DNA of 8,407 bases from Rubrivirga sp. (GTDB lineage Bacteria; Bacteroidota; Rhodothermia; Rhodothermales; Rubricoccaceae), in the NCBI GenBank assembly GCA_012269805.1, contig JAAXJP010000339.1, positions 12,737 through 21,143 on the forward strand. Direction: 5' to 3'. This document shows, piece after piece, positions 1-7,054 of the stretch. The notes under the pieces are model-generated. The model did not search any database, had not been told where the DNA came from, and worked only from the letters and a program-made list of their open reading frames with translations. A program made the translations under genes and the position numbers. The number at the start of each line of letters is the position of its first letter. The first letter of the stretch is position 1.

Positions 1-2511
1 GCCGGAGACGGGGCCTCGATCGGCCTTCGCCGCCGCGTCCTCTGAGGCGAGCGCGGCCTGGGCCGTCCCGGCGACGTCTCGGAACCGACCGAGCGCGGCG
101 TCGAGGGCCGCGACGGGGTCCGCGACGGCCTCGCCCGCACGCGCGGCGCGCTCGATCTCGAACGCCGCGTGCGAGAGGGCGTCGGCCCCGAGGGTGCCGC
201 AGGCCGACTTCAGCTTGTGAGCCGCGCCCTGCGGGTCGTCGCCCGTCAGCTCTGCGCGGAGCACGGGTTCGGTGCGGAGGTAGGCGTCGAGGATCTCGGC
301 CGCGAGCGCGTCGTCGCCGTCGGAGAGGGCGCGGAGGTGGGCCGCGACCTCGTCCGGGGTCGGGACCGCGAGAGCGCCCGCCCCGGGCCCGCCCCCGGGA
401 GCGGGCGACGTCGCGCGCGGCGGCTCTGGAGGCGCCGGCGCCGTCAGGTCGGCGGAGCCGCCGGACAGCGCGATCTCGGCGCGGAGGTCGTCGAGGCGGA
501 CCGGCTTCGAGAGGAACCCGTCCATGCCTGCCTCGCGGCACCGCGCGGCGTCCTCGGCGAACGCGTTGGCCGTCAGGGCCACGACGCGGGGCTGCTGGTC
601 GGCGGGCAACTCGGCCCTGAGCCGCCGCGTGGCCCCGATCCCGTCGAGGACCGGCATCTGGAGGTCCATGAGGACGAGGTCGTAGCGCGCGCGGCGGAGC
701 GCGTCGAGCGCCTCGGCCCCGTTCTCGGCCACGTCCGGCTCGATGCCGAGGCGGGCGAGGAGGCCCGTCGCCACCTTCCGGTTGACCTCGTGGTCTTCGA
801 CCAGGAGCACCCGCAGCGGCCCCTCGACAGGGCCCGCCACGGGCGGCTTGCGCGTGGACCGCCGGCTCCCGACGAGCCTCGACACGACGTCGGCGAACCG
901 GTCGGCGCGGACGGGCTTGGTCAGGACGGCGTCGAACACGCCGGAGGCCACGACGGCGCTGCCGAGCGGCGCGAGGAGGATGAGCGGGAGGCCGCCGAGC
1001 CGGGGGTGGGAGCGGAGCTGGTCGGCGAACGCGAACGCCCCTTCGGCGCCGGCGTGCTCGGGGCGGCCGTCGCCGTAGAGCGCGAGCGCGGCGAGGTCGT
1101 AGCGCCCGCCGTCGGCGATCCAGTCCGCGGCCGCGTTGGCGGTGGCGAAGGCGGCGACGCCCAACCCGCGGCTTTCGGCGAGGGCGACGACGGCGTCGCG
1201 GGCGGCCGAGTGGGGCTCGACGACGAGGAGCACGGCGCCGGCCGGCGTCAGGGGCACGGCCGGTGGCCCCTCGACCTCGGGCAGCGGGATCCGGACGTCG
1301 AACGTCGAGCCGACGCCGACCTCGCTCTCGACCGACACCGTCCCGCCCATCTGCTCCGCCAGGCGCTTCGTGATGGCCAGCCCGAGCCCGGTCCCGCCGA
1401 AGCGCCGCGTCGTCGAGGCGTCGACCTGCGTGAACGACTCGAACAGGGTGCCGAGGTGCTCCTCGGGGATGCCGATCCCGGTGTCCGAGACGCGGAGCTG
1501 GAGCTCGACCGTGGTCCCACGTCGGCGGCGCGCGTCGATCCGGAGCGAGACCGTGCCCGCCTCGGTGAACTTGACGGCGTTCGAGAGGAGGTTGAGGGCG
1601 ACCTGCCGGAGCCGGGCCCCGTCGCCGAGGACGACCTCGGGCACGTCGGGCTCGACGTGGCACACGACCTCGACGCCTCGTTGCGTGGCCGTCTGGGCCA
1701 CGACCGCGATGGCGTCATCGGCGAGGGGGCGGACGGCGACCGGCTCCGCCTCGAGGTCGAGGCGGCCGGCCTCGATCTTCGAGAAGTCGAGGACGTCGTT
1801 GATGACGCCGAGGAGCGCGCGGCCGGAGGCCTGGATCGTCGAGACGTAGTCGAGTTGGTCGGGCGAGAGCGGCGTGGCCGCGAGGACGTCCGTCATCCCG
1901 ATCACACCGTTCAGCGGCGTCCGGATCTCGTGGCTCATGGCGGCCAGGAACTCCGACTTCGCGCGGGCCGCGTCGAGCGCCGCCTCCTTGGCGTCGTGGA
2001 CCGTCTGGAGCGTCTCCTCGCGGGCCCGCGTGACGAACACGCCGAGCGCGCCGAGCGCGGAGAGCGTCGCCAAGAACGCCCCGCGCGGGACGCCCGGCGC
2101 CTCGAGCGTGTAGGCCGCGAGCGCCATCGTCCCGACGAAGAAGACCGTGTAGGTCGCCAGCCAGCGCGACGTCTGGATCCCGGCCGAGCACCCCAGGAAC
2201 ACGAGGAGCACGCCGAACGCGGCCGTCGGCGTCAGCCCGCCGACCGTCGCGACGTAGATCTGCCAGGCCGAGACGAGGGCGAAGAGGCCGTAGACGAGGA
2301 CGTACGCCTTGCCCCGGACGGTGGCGCTCGTGAACGTCAGCGTGCCGAGCGAGAGGGCCGAGAGCCCGATCGCCAGACGGCCCGCGAGCGGGTCGACCGT
2401 GCTCGGGCCGGCGACCTGGTACGCCCACCCGACGGCGACGAACGCCGCGCCGCCCACGAAGAGCAGCAGCCGGTAGATCCAGATCGGGAGCGGGGAGTCG
2501 TCGGCGGACAC
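1..2511 (-). CDS. Membrane-bound hybrid histidine kinase with receiver and Hpt domains (3' end outside window)
   Basis: Sensor kinase carrying a whole phosphorelay in one chain (BarA/TorS-like layout). 837 codons are visible and the C-terminus runs off the left edge. I chose GTG at 2511: the frame is closed by a TGA at 2550-2548, and GTG is the only usual start before the first hydrophobic segment. Residues 12-162 hold about six membrane segments (roughly 12-31, 46-62, 69-88, 95-112, 118-135, 144-162), with no obvious periplasmic sensor domain. A linker leads to HisKA, with H-box [10 protein letters not shown] (phospho-His194). HATPase follows: N-box around Asn307/Asn311, G1 DTGIGIP at 343-349, G2 GGTGLG at 372-377. 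Residues 418-540 form a receiver-like domain whose phospho-Asp position is Ala477. Residues 566-680 form an intact receiver (Glu572, Asp573, Asp616, Lys669). An Hpt domain follows a Pro/Gly-rich linker, with AHKLKSACG (His765). The signal sensed is unknown, and no cognate response regulator is visible. Confidence 0.95.
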   Translation of the reverse strand, partial: MSADDSPLPIWIYRLLLFVGGAAFVAVGWAYQVAGPSTVDPLAGRLAIGLSALSLGTLTFTSATVRGKAYVLVYGLFALVSAWQIYVATVGGLTPTAAFGVLLVFLGCSAGIQTSRWLATYTVFFVGTMALAAYTLEAPGVPRGAFLATLSALGALGVFVTRAREETLQTVHDAKEAALDAARAKSEFLAAMSHEIRTPLNGVIGMTDVLAATPLSPDQLDYVSTIQASGRALLGVINDVLDFSKIEAGRLDLEAEPVAVRPLADDAIAVVAQTATQRGVEVVCHVEPDVPEVVLGDGARLRQVALNLLSNAVKFTEAGTVSLRIDARRRRGTTVELQLRVSDTGIGIPEEHLGTLFESFTQVDASTTRRFGGTGLGLAITKRLAEQMGGTVSVESEVGVGSTFDVRIPLPEVEGPPAVPLTPAGAVLLVVEPHSAARDAVVALAESRGLGVAAFATANAAADWIADGGRYDLAALALYGDGRPEHAGAEGAFAFADQLRSHPRLGGLPLILLAPLGSAVVASGVFDAVLTKPVRADRFADVVSRLVGSRRSTRKPPVAGPVEGPLRVLLVEDHEVNRKVATGLLARLGIEPDVAENGAEALDALRRARYDLVLMDLQMPVLDGIGATRRLRAELPADQQPRVVALTANAFAEDAARCREAGMDGFLSKPVRLDDLRAEIALSGGSADLTAPAPPEPPRATSPAPGGGPGAGALAVPTPDEVAAHLRALSDGDDALAAEILDAYLRTEPVLRAELTGDDPQGAAHKLKSACGTLGADALSHAAFEIERAARAGEAVADPVAALDAALGRFRDVAGTAQAALASEDAAAKADRGPVSG

Positions 2512-2730
2512 GGCGGGCGTTTCGGACCGCCCCGGGCGATTTGGTAATCACCGCCGGGGCGAGGGTGGCAAAGAGGAGCCACGGCCCCCGCTCGCAAATG
2601 CCGGTCCACCCTTCCGGTGGTCCCGCCAGACCCTCCGGTCGACGCTGGGGGGCGGCCGGACTCCTCCATTCCTCACCCGCGCCCGGCGGGCGCGTCGGCA
2701 TCTTGGAGGCCCGAAATCGCCCGACGACAG
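2512..2730. promoter_or_regulatory. Divergent intergenic region between kinase and rlmD
   Basis: These 219 bases separate two divergently transcribed genes, so both promoters should lie here. AT-richer patches stand out at 2538-2549, 2568-2575, 2594-2600 and 2697-2716. The sequence CATCTTGG at 2699-2706, about 30 bases before the rlmD ATG, loosely resembles the Bacteroidota -7 element TAnnTTTG. On the minus strand, CTCTTTG ends at 2569, about 58 bases before the kinase GTG, and is another weak partial match. A short hairpin, CCACC/GGTGG, lies at 2606-2620. A GGAGG at 2705-2709 is about 21 bases from the ATG, too far for a normal ribosome binding site. No promoter can be fixed with confidence. 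Confidence 0.35.
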
Positions 2731-4197
2731 ATGCCGACCGACACGCCCGCCCCCTCCGACCTCAAGCGCGGCCGCGAGGTCGTGCTCACGCTGGAGGCCT
2801 TCGCCGACCGCGGCAAGAGCCTCGCCCGCGTCGGCGAGGGCGACGGCGGGTTCGTCGTGTTCGTGGCCGGGGCCGTGCCGGGCGACCGCGTGCGCGCCCG
2901 CGTGTTCAAGCGGAAGCGAGGGTTCGCTGAGGCCCGCCTTCTGGAGGTGCTGGAGGCGAGCGACCTCCGGACGACGCCTCGGTGCGAGTACGCCGCGACG
3001 TGTGGGGGCTGCAAGTGGCAGCACGTCGAGTACCCCGCCCAGCTGGCCATGAAGGGCGAGCAGGCCGTCTCGGCGCTCACGCGTGCCCGCCTCGATCTCG
3101 GCGCGGCCGACGTCCGCCCGCCGCTGGGGGCCGAGGACCGCGACGGCTCGGGCGGCCTCTTCTTCTACCGCAACAAGATGGAGTTCTCCTTTTCCGCCAT
3201 GCGCTGGCTGACGGACTGGGAGATCGCGACGGGGGAGGCGATGGACACCGAGTTCGCGCTGGGCCTCCACGTGCCGGGCCGGTTCGACAAGGTCCTCGAC
3301 CTCAAGGCGTGCTACCTCCAGAGCGAGTGGAGCGCGCGCCTCGTCAACGGCGTCCGGGCCTTCGCGAAGGAGCACGGCTGGACGCCGAAGCACCCGCGCG
3401 AGCACACCGGGTACCTCCGGATCCTCGCCGTCCGCCAGTCGGCCCATACCGAGGACCGGATGGTCAACCTCGTGACGTCGCACCACGACGAGGGGCGGAT
3501 GGCCGCCTTCGCCGATTTCCTCCGGGCCGAGTTCCCCGAGGCTACGACGCTCGTCAACACGATCAACTCGGGCGTGGCGCAGACGGCGTTCGGCGAGGCC
3601 GTCCACACCGTGTTCGGGAGCGGGCTGATCCGCGACTCGATCGGGCCGCACACGTTCGAGATCGCCTCGAACGCCTTTTTCCAGACCAACACGGTCGCCG
3701 CCGAGAAGCTCTACGCGGTCGCCCGCGAGTTCGCCAACCTCCAGCCCGACGACGTGGTCTACGACCTCTACTGCGGCGCCGGCACGATCTCGCTCTTCGT
3801 CGCCGACGCCGTGAAGAAGGTCGTCGGGGTGGAGTTGGTCGAGGAGGCCGTCGCGAACGCCCGGGCGAGCGCCGAGGCGAACGGGGTCGAGAACTGCACG
3901 TTCGTGGCCGGCGACATGCTGGAGCTGTTCAAGCCGGACCTCATCGAGGAGCACGGCCGGCCGGACGTCCTCATCGTGGACCCGCCGCGGGCGGGGATGC
4001 ACCCGAAGGTCGTCGGCCAGATCGCCCACCTCCGGCCGGAGCGGATCGTGTACGTGAGTTGCAACCCGCAGACGCAGGCGCGCGACCTCGCGATGCTCCA
4101 GGAGGCCGCGGCCTACACGATCGAGGCCGTCCAGCCCGTCGACATGTTCCCGCACACCCACCACGTCGAGAGCGTCGTTGGCCTCCGACTGACGTAG
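2731..4197 (+). CDS. rlmD: 23S rRNA (uracil-C5)-methyltransferase, RlmD/TrmA family
   Basis: SAM-dependent enzyme of the RumA/TrmA family that makes 5-methyluridine, most likely at the position equivalent to E. coli 23S rRNA U1939; 488 aa. The N-terminus (about residues 10-75) is a TRAM RNA-binding domain. The [4Fe-4S] ligands of RlmD are all present: Cys85, Cys91 and Cys94 in CEYAATCGGC, plus Cys194. The methyltransferase core has the SAM-binding YDLYCGAG (344-351), the VVGVEL strand, DPPRAG (417-422), the catalytic nucleophile Cys444 in VSCNP, and the general base Glu480 in HHVESVVGL near the C-terminus. I chose ATG at 2731 because homology starts soon after it; the frame stays open upstream, but that stretch is Pro/Arg/Ser-rich and unlike the family. 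It could be a paralogue methylating tRNA or another rRNA site; three enzymes share this fold. It appears monocistronic: a 268-bp gap follows. Confidence 0.93.
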   Translation: MPTDTPAPSDLKRGREVVLTLEAFADRGKSLARVGEGDGGFVVFVAGAVPGDRVRARVFKRKRGFAEARLLEVLEASDLRTTPRCEYAATCGGCKWQHVEYPAQLAMKGEQAVSALTRARLDLGAADVRPPLGAEDRDGSGGLFFYRNKMEFSFSAMRWLTDWEIATGEAMDTEFALGLHVPGRFDKVLDLKACYLQSEWSARLVNGVRAFAKEHGWTPKHPREHTGYLRILAVRQSAHTEDRMVNLVTSHHDEGRMAAFADFLRAEFPEATTLVNTINSGVAQTAFGEAVHTVFGSGLIRDSIGPHTFEIASNAFFQTNTVAAEKLYAVAREFANLQPDDVVYDLYCGAGTISLFVADAVKKVVGVELVEEAVANARASAEANGVENCTFVAGDMLELFKPDLIEEHGRPDVLIVDPPRAGMHPKVVGQIAHLRPERIVYVSCNPQTQARDLAMLQEAAAYTIEAVQPVDMFPHTHHVESVVGLRLT

Positions 4198-4198
4198 C

Positions 4199-4216
4199 CC
4201 CGCCGGCCTCGGCGGG
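4199..4216 (+). terminator. Candidate rlmD terminator hairpin
   Basis: CCCGCCG (4199-4205) pairs perfectly with CGGCGGG (4210-4216) around a GCCT loop, starting two bases after the rlmD stop codon. No U-tract follows, so this is a hairpin in the right place rather than a proven intrinsic terminator. Confidence 0.45.
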
Positions 4217-4230
4217 TGGCCTCGGCGGGT
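4205..4230. repeat. Tandem duplication of a 13-bp unit
   Basis: GGCCTCGGCGGGT occurs twice, head to tail, at 4205-4217 and 4218-4230 with no mismatch. The first copy includes the 3' arm of the hairpin after rlmD, so the duplication supplies a second possible 3' arm for the same stem. This may be simple replication slippage in GC-rich spacer DNA. Confidence 0.8.
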
Positions 4231-4317
4231 CGGTCCGCCAGGGCGCCGAGGTGGGGAGGCCGAAACCCCGCCGGGGCGCCGTCGTGTCTCGACCCACTGG
4301 CTCCTTGTCAGAGCCCC

Positions 4318-4431
4318 CCCGGAGTCGCCCCCGCGAAGGCGGGGAGGTATCCGACCTCTCTGCTCGGCGCCCTCGTTGCGTGGATCGGCTCCGCCGTCCA
4401 CGGGGGGCGCCCGCGTGGGAATGACTCCGGG
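4318..4431. repeat. Nested palindromic element in the rlmD-M42 peptidase gap
   Basis: The ends are a perfect 9-bp inverted repeat: CCCGGAGTC (4318-4326) and GACTCCGGG (4423-4431). Inside lie three further hairpins. CCCCGC/GCGGGG is at 4329-4334 and 4339-4344. GAGGT/ACCTC is at 4344-4348 and 4354-4358. The longest pairs GGCGCCC (4366-4372) with GGGCGCC (4405-4411), then CGTGGA with TCCACG (4379-4384/4397-4402), then CGGC with GCCG (4386-4389/4393-4396). The sub-terminal sequences CCCCCGCGAAGGCGGGG and ATTCCCACGCGGG (reverse complement of the right end) resemble dispersed GTCATTCCCGCG-type repeats seen in many bacterial genomes; that resemblance is from memory. It may be a REP/MITE-like element or a structured leader for the peptidase gene 34 bases downstream. 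No coding capacity is evident. Confidence 0.7.
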
Positions 4432-4465
4432 CGGGGAAGGACTGAACGCACCGCTGCACACCCCC

Positions 4466-5548
4466 ATGCCGATCACCGACGACGACCGCGCCTTCCTCTT
4501 CGACCTCCTCCGCACGCCGTCGCCGACGGGCTACGAGGCGCCCGGCCAGCGGCTCTGGGCCGCCCGCGCCGCCGGCCGCGCCGACCGCGTCGAGAGCGAC
4601 GCCTACGGCAACGCATGGGCCATCCGCGACGGAAACAAGTCCGCGCCGACCGTCCTCCTGGAAGCCCACGCCGACGAGATCGGCTTTGCCGTCAAGTACG
4701 TGTCCGACGACGGCTTCCTCCGCGTCGACCGGATCGGGGGGAGCGACCACGCGATCGCGCGGGCGCGGCGGCTCGTGTTCATGGGCTCGAAGGGGCCGGT
4801 GCCGGGCGTCCTCGGCAACACGGCCATCCACCTCCGCGACCGGAAGGACGATGAGAAGGCCCCGAAGGTCGAGGAGCTCTACGTCGACGTCGGCGCCTCG
4901 TCGCGCGACGAGGTCGCCGAGCTGGGCCTCCGCGTTGGGCACCCCGCCGTCTACGCCGACGCGGTCGAGATGCTGACCGACACGCGGATCACGGGCCGCG
5001 CGCTCGACAACCGGCTCGGCGGGTTCGTCCTCACGCAGGTGCTCGGCGAGCTCCAGCGGGGCAAGAAGCACGCGGCGACGGTCACCGCGCTCAACGCGGT
5101 CCAGGAGGAGATCGGCGGGAACGGGGCCAAGATGGCCGCCTACGCCATCGAGCCCGACGTGGCCGTCGTCCTCGACGTGACGCACGCGACGGACTCGCCG
5201 GGCATCGAGAAGGCGAAGCACGGCGAGGTCAAGCTGGGCGAGGGGCCGACGGTCACGCACGGGACCGTCAACCACCCGGCCGTGGTCGAGCGGCTCATCG
5301 AGGTGGCCGAGGCGAACGACATCCCGCTCCAGCACGAGTCGTCGAGCCGGTACTCCGGGACCGACACCGACGTCATCTTCACGTCGCGGCGGGGCGTCCC
5401 GAGCGCGCTCGTCTCGATCCCGATGCGCTACATGCACTCGACGGTCGAGACCGTCGACCTCGGCGACGTCGAGCACACGGTCGCGCTGCTGGCCGCGTTC
5501 GCCCGCTCCGTCCGCGCCGACGACACGTTCCGCACCGCCGTCCTCTGA
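4466..5548 (+). CDS. M42-family metallo-aminopeptidase (FrvX/glutamyl aminopeptidase-like)
   Basis: Cytoplasmic di-metal aminopeptidase of the M42 family, whose members form large tetrahedral (TET) particles and trim N-terminal residues from peptides; 360 aa, normal for the family. All expected active-site residues are visible: metal ligand His68 with Asp70 in LLEAHADEIGF, bridging Asp181 in ALDNRLGG, catalytic Glu214 and metal ligand Glu215 in VQEEIGGNGA, metal ligand Asp237 in DVTHATD, and the final metal ligand His324 in RYMHSTVETVD. The ATG at 4466 begins MPITDDDRAFLFDLL, directly matching the usual N-terminal helix; an in-frame upstream extension to 4376 would run into the palindromic element and is unlikely. 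No signal peptide. Substrate preference cannot be read from the sequence. It overlaps the next gene by one base, so the two are probably co-translated. Confidence 0.93.
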   Translation: MPITDDDRAFLFDLLRTPSPTGYEAPGQRLWAARAAGRADRVESDAYGNAWAIRDGNKSAPTVLLEAHADEIGFAVKYVSDDGFLRVDRIGGSDHAIARARRLVFMGSKGPVPGVLGNTAIHLRDRKDDEKAPKVEELYVDVGASSRDEVAELGLRVGHPAVYADAVEMLTDTRITGRALDNRLGGFVLTQVLGELQRGKKHAATVTALNAVQEEIGGNGAKMAAYAIEPDVAVVLDVTHATDSPGIEKAKHGEVKLGEGPTVTHGTVNHPAVVERLIEVAEANDIPLQHESSSRYSGTDTDVIFTSRRGVPSALVSIPMRYMHSTVETVDLGDVEHTVALLAAFARSVRADDTFRTAVL

Positions 5549-5826
5549 TGCCCGAGACCGACCCGTCCATCTCGCCCCGCTGCCCCCGCTGCGACTCCGA
5601 CGCGCTCATCCCCGACGCGTTCTTCTACGCCGAGGGGTACGGGGCGGCGAAGCTGTCCGTCGGCGTCTACAAGAAGCCCGACGCCGTGATGATGAAGGGG
5701 CCCGTGCGGACCGGGCTCAAGCTTTCGGTCTGCGGCGACTGCGGCCACGTCGAGGCCGAGGCCGACGACTTCCGCGCGCTCTGGGCGGCCTATGTCGAGC
5801 GGCTCTCCCGCGAGTTCGGGAAATAG
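5548..5826 (+). CDS. Small zinc-ribbon protein of unknown function
   Basis: A 92-aa protein whose ATG shares its A with the TGA stop of the M42 peptidase gene, so translational coupling is likely. It has two Cys pairs, CPRC at 12-15 and CGDCG at 62-66, spaced as in a zinc ribbon with four Cys ligands. The intervening stretch is rich in Tyr, Gly and Lys and probably forms the beta strands of the ribbon. The C-terminal 25 residues (FRALWAAYVERLSREF) look like an amphipathic helix. There is no signal peptide or membrane segment, so it should be cytoplasmic. I do not recognise a named family. It could assist the peptidase, or be an unrelated small protein that shares its transcript. Confidence 0.85.
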   Translation: MPETDPSISPRCPRCDSDALIPDAFFYAEGYGAAKLSVGVYKKPDAVMMKGPVRTGLKLSVCGDCGHVEAEADDFRALWAAYVERLSREFGK

Positions 5827-5866
5827 CGGCCTGCTCCGGCGCCGAACCGGCTGGTCGACGCCGTCA

Positions 5867-5882
5867 GGCGGGGCCAGCCGCC
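5867..5882 (+). terminator. Weak candidate terminator after the zinc-ribbon gene
   Basis: GGCGG (5867-5871) can pair with CCGCC (5878-5882). A competing fold pairs CGGCTGG (5848-5854) with CCAGCCG (5874-5880). Both lie about 20-60 bases after the stop at 5826. Stems are short and there is no U-tract, so this is only a suggestion that the transcript ends before the lipoprotein gene. Confidence 0.3.
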
Positions 5883-5915
5883 CCGGAACGCACCGCCGCC
5901 GGTCCGCGACGGATC

Positions 5916-5923
5916 TAGCTTCC
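5916..5923 (+). promoter_or_regulatory. Possible -7-like promoter element for the HmuY-like gene
   Basis: TAGCTTCC, 28 bases before the ATG at 5944, is the only AT-richer patch in the 117-bp gap and partly fits the Bacteroidota consensus TAnnTTTG. No TTG -33 element is seen at the right distance. It sits at about the same distance from the start as the similar patch upstream of rlmD. Confidence 0.22.
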
Positions 5924-5943
5924 CGACCCTTCTCCGCGCCGCC

Positions 5944-6585
5944 ATGCCCCGACTCCTGCTGCTCGTCGTTCTCGCTCTCGTCTGGGGAGGCTGCGGGTCG
6001 AGCGCCTTCGACGCCGAGCCCTACGACGGCACCGCGTCCGACGTCGAGGCCGGCGAGGGCGCCGACGTCGTGCTGTTCTCGTTGGGGCGAGTGGGCGAGG
6101 ACTCCGTGACCACGCCGCGCGTCGTCCCCGCCTCCGACTCGGTGACGACGCGGTGGGACCTCGGCTTCCGCGGCACGGAGGTCCTGCTCAACGGCGGGTC
6201 GAGCGGCCCGGGCGCCGGCGTCGGCGTGGTGGTCGACGTCCCGTTCGACGACGTCGACGACGCGCTCAACGACGACTACGTCTACCGCCGCGACGGCGAG
6301 TCGCCGTGCCCGGTCGGGGCGTTCCGGGCCGTCTGCCCGGCCCCAGGCGATGGGTGGTTCGAGGAGCTGGCGCTGCCGGGCGGCGGCGCGGCCGTCGTCC
6401 CGGTCGCGGGGCGGACGCTCCTGCTCCGCCTCGGCAACGGGCAGGGCTATGCGAAGGTCGAGTTCCTGAGCTACTACCGCGGCGCGCCCGACGTCGGCGC
6501 CATCGACGCCGACTCCGAGGGCGGCGTTTACACGTTCCGGTACCGGGTCAACCCGGACGGGTCGTCGTTCGTTGAGACGGAGTAG
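5944..6585 (+). CDS. HmuY-family surface lipoprotein lacking the known haem ligands
   Basis: Predicted exported lipoprotein, 213 aa, about the length of P. gingivalis HmuY, the haemophore-like protein that hands haem to TonB receptor HmuR. The N-terminus MPRLLLLVVLALVWGGC is a signal peptide ending in a non-ideal lipobox (WGGC, Cys17). Family hallmarks are clear: VVLFSLG near 42-48, TRWDLGFRG (69-77), VLLNGGSSG (80-88), a late GYAKVEFLSYYRG (168-180), and a closing VYTFRYRVNPDGSSF. These fit the all-beta HmuY fold. After Met1 there is no Met, and there is no His at all, so neither the His-His pair of HmuY nor the Met-Met pair of related proteins can be present. Two cysteines, Cys122 and Cys131, could form a disulfide closing a 10-residue loop. 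Neighbours are a CusF-like lipoprotein 91 bases downstream and a convergent TonB receptor. Family call fairly sure; ligand unknown. Confidence 0.82.
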   Translation: MPRLLLLVVLALVWGGCGSSAFDAEPYDGTASDVEAGEGADVVLFSLGRVGEDSVTTPRVVPASDSVTTRWDLGFRGTEVLLNGGSSGPGAGVGVVVDVPFDDVDDALNDDYVYRRDGESPCPVGAFRAVCPAPGDGWFEELALPGGGAAVVPVAGRTLLLRLGNGQGYAKVEFLSYYRGAPDVGAIDADSEGGVYTFRYRVNPDGSSFVETE

Positions 6586-6637
6586 CGCGCGGATCGGTCG
6601 GAGGCCGCCCCGCGGCGACTCCGGCACAGAACCGGAC

Positions 6638-6666
6638 GAGCGGCCGCGCGTGCACGGCGGCCGCTC
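6638..6666. promoter_or_regulatory. Palindrome immediately upstream of the CusF-like gene
   Basis: GAGCGGCCGC (6638-6647) and GCGGCCGCTC (6657-6666) form a perfect 10-bp inverted repeat around a 9-base centre that contains the palindrome CGTGCACG (6649-6656). It ends ten bases before the ATG at 6677 and begins 53 bases after the HmuY-like stop. It could be a terminator, an operator for a dimeric regulator, or a leader hairpin that masks the start region. Confidence 0.55.
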
Positions 6667-6676
6667 CGCCACGCTC

Positions 6677-7054
6677 ATGCGATCTCTCGCCCTCGTCCTC
6701 GTCGCGCTCGCCGCCTGCGCCGACGCGCCGCCCGCCGACCCGCCCCCGGCGCGGATCGTCGTCCGCGCGGTCTACATCCAGCCGATGTACGGCGGGCAGG
6801 CGATGCTCGTAAGCCACGAGGCCATTCCCGACCGGATGCCGGCCATGCAGATGGCCCTCCGCGTCTACACCCCGGCCCTGCTCGACAGCCTCACCGAAGG
6901 CGCCCGCGTCGCGCTCACGCTCGACAGCGCGTCGCTGGAGGTGGTCGACGTCGAGACGCTCCCGTTCGATACGGTCCTCGACCTCGAGCCCGGCGACGCG
7001 AACGGCCGCGGCGGCGTCGTCCTGCCCAGCACGGGGGGAGGCCCGCCTCGGTAG
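6677..7054 (+). CDS. Small lipoprotein with a CusF-like copper-binding domain
   Basis: A 125-aa predicted lipoprotein. MRSLALVLVALAAC is a clean signal peptide with lipobox LAAC (Cys14), which fixes the start at ATG 6677; an upstream TTG in frame (6572) would bury the signal. A short Pro/Ala linker (15-25) leads to a small beta domain (about 26-95). Its core SHEAIPDRMPAMQMALRV (46-63) closely resembles the CusF/SCO-associated motif H...(W/M)PxMxM: His47, Met57 and Met59 match the Cu(I) ligands of CusF, and Met54 occupies the place of its Trp44. Met37 and Met43 are extra methionines nearby. The following LLDSLTEGARVALTLD matches the usual 'L..L..G..V.F.L' strand of that OB-like fold. The C-terminal 25 residues are Gly/Pro-rich and probably disordered. 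Likely a periplasmic or surface Cu(I) carrier or buffer. It follows the HmuY-like gene on the same strand and may be co-transcribed with it. Confidence 0.75.
   Translation: MRSLALVLVALAACADAPPADPPPARIVVRAVYIQPMYGGQAMLVSHEAIPDRMPAMQMALRVYTPALLDSLTEGARVALTLDSASLEVVDVETLPFDTVLDLEPGDANGRGGVVLPSTGGGPPR

Noticed and set aside
169..2547. A 792-codon open frame on the plus strand
   Set aside because: It lies opposite the histidine kinase, is full of Arg/Gly/Asp/Val runs typical of reverse-complemented GC-rich coding DNA, and has no recognisable domain.
2617..2730. N-terminal extension of the rlmD product by 38 residues from a GTG
   Set aside because: The extra residues are Pro/Ser/Arg-rich and unlike the family; the TRAM domain starts about ten residues after the ATG at 2731.
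4376..4465. N-terminal extension of the M42 peptidase by 30 residues
   Set aside because: It would translate part of the palindromic element, and the family's N-terminal helix starts right after the ATG at 4466.
4198..4465. A small RNA gene or a CRISPR-like repeat array in the long gap
   Set aside because: There is one 13-bp tandem pair and one palindromic unit, but no regularly spaced repeats and no recognisable known RNA consensus.
2548..4515. A 655-codon open frame on the minus strand
   Set aside because: It runs antisense to rlmD, whose catalytic and cluster residues are all intact; low-complexity shadow frame.
3971..5476. A 501-codon open frame on the minus strand
   Set aside because: Antisense to the M42 peptidase and the end of rlmD, no domain, Arg/Asp/Val-rich shadow composition.
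5548..5826. The zinc-ribbon protein as a transcription-elongation or ribosomal zinc protein
   Set aside because: Only the two Cys pairs are shared; no surrounding motif of those families is visible.
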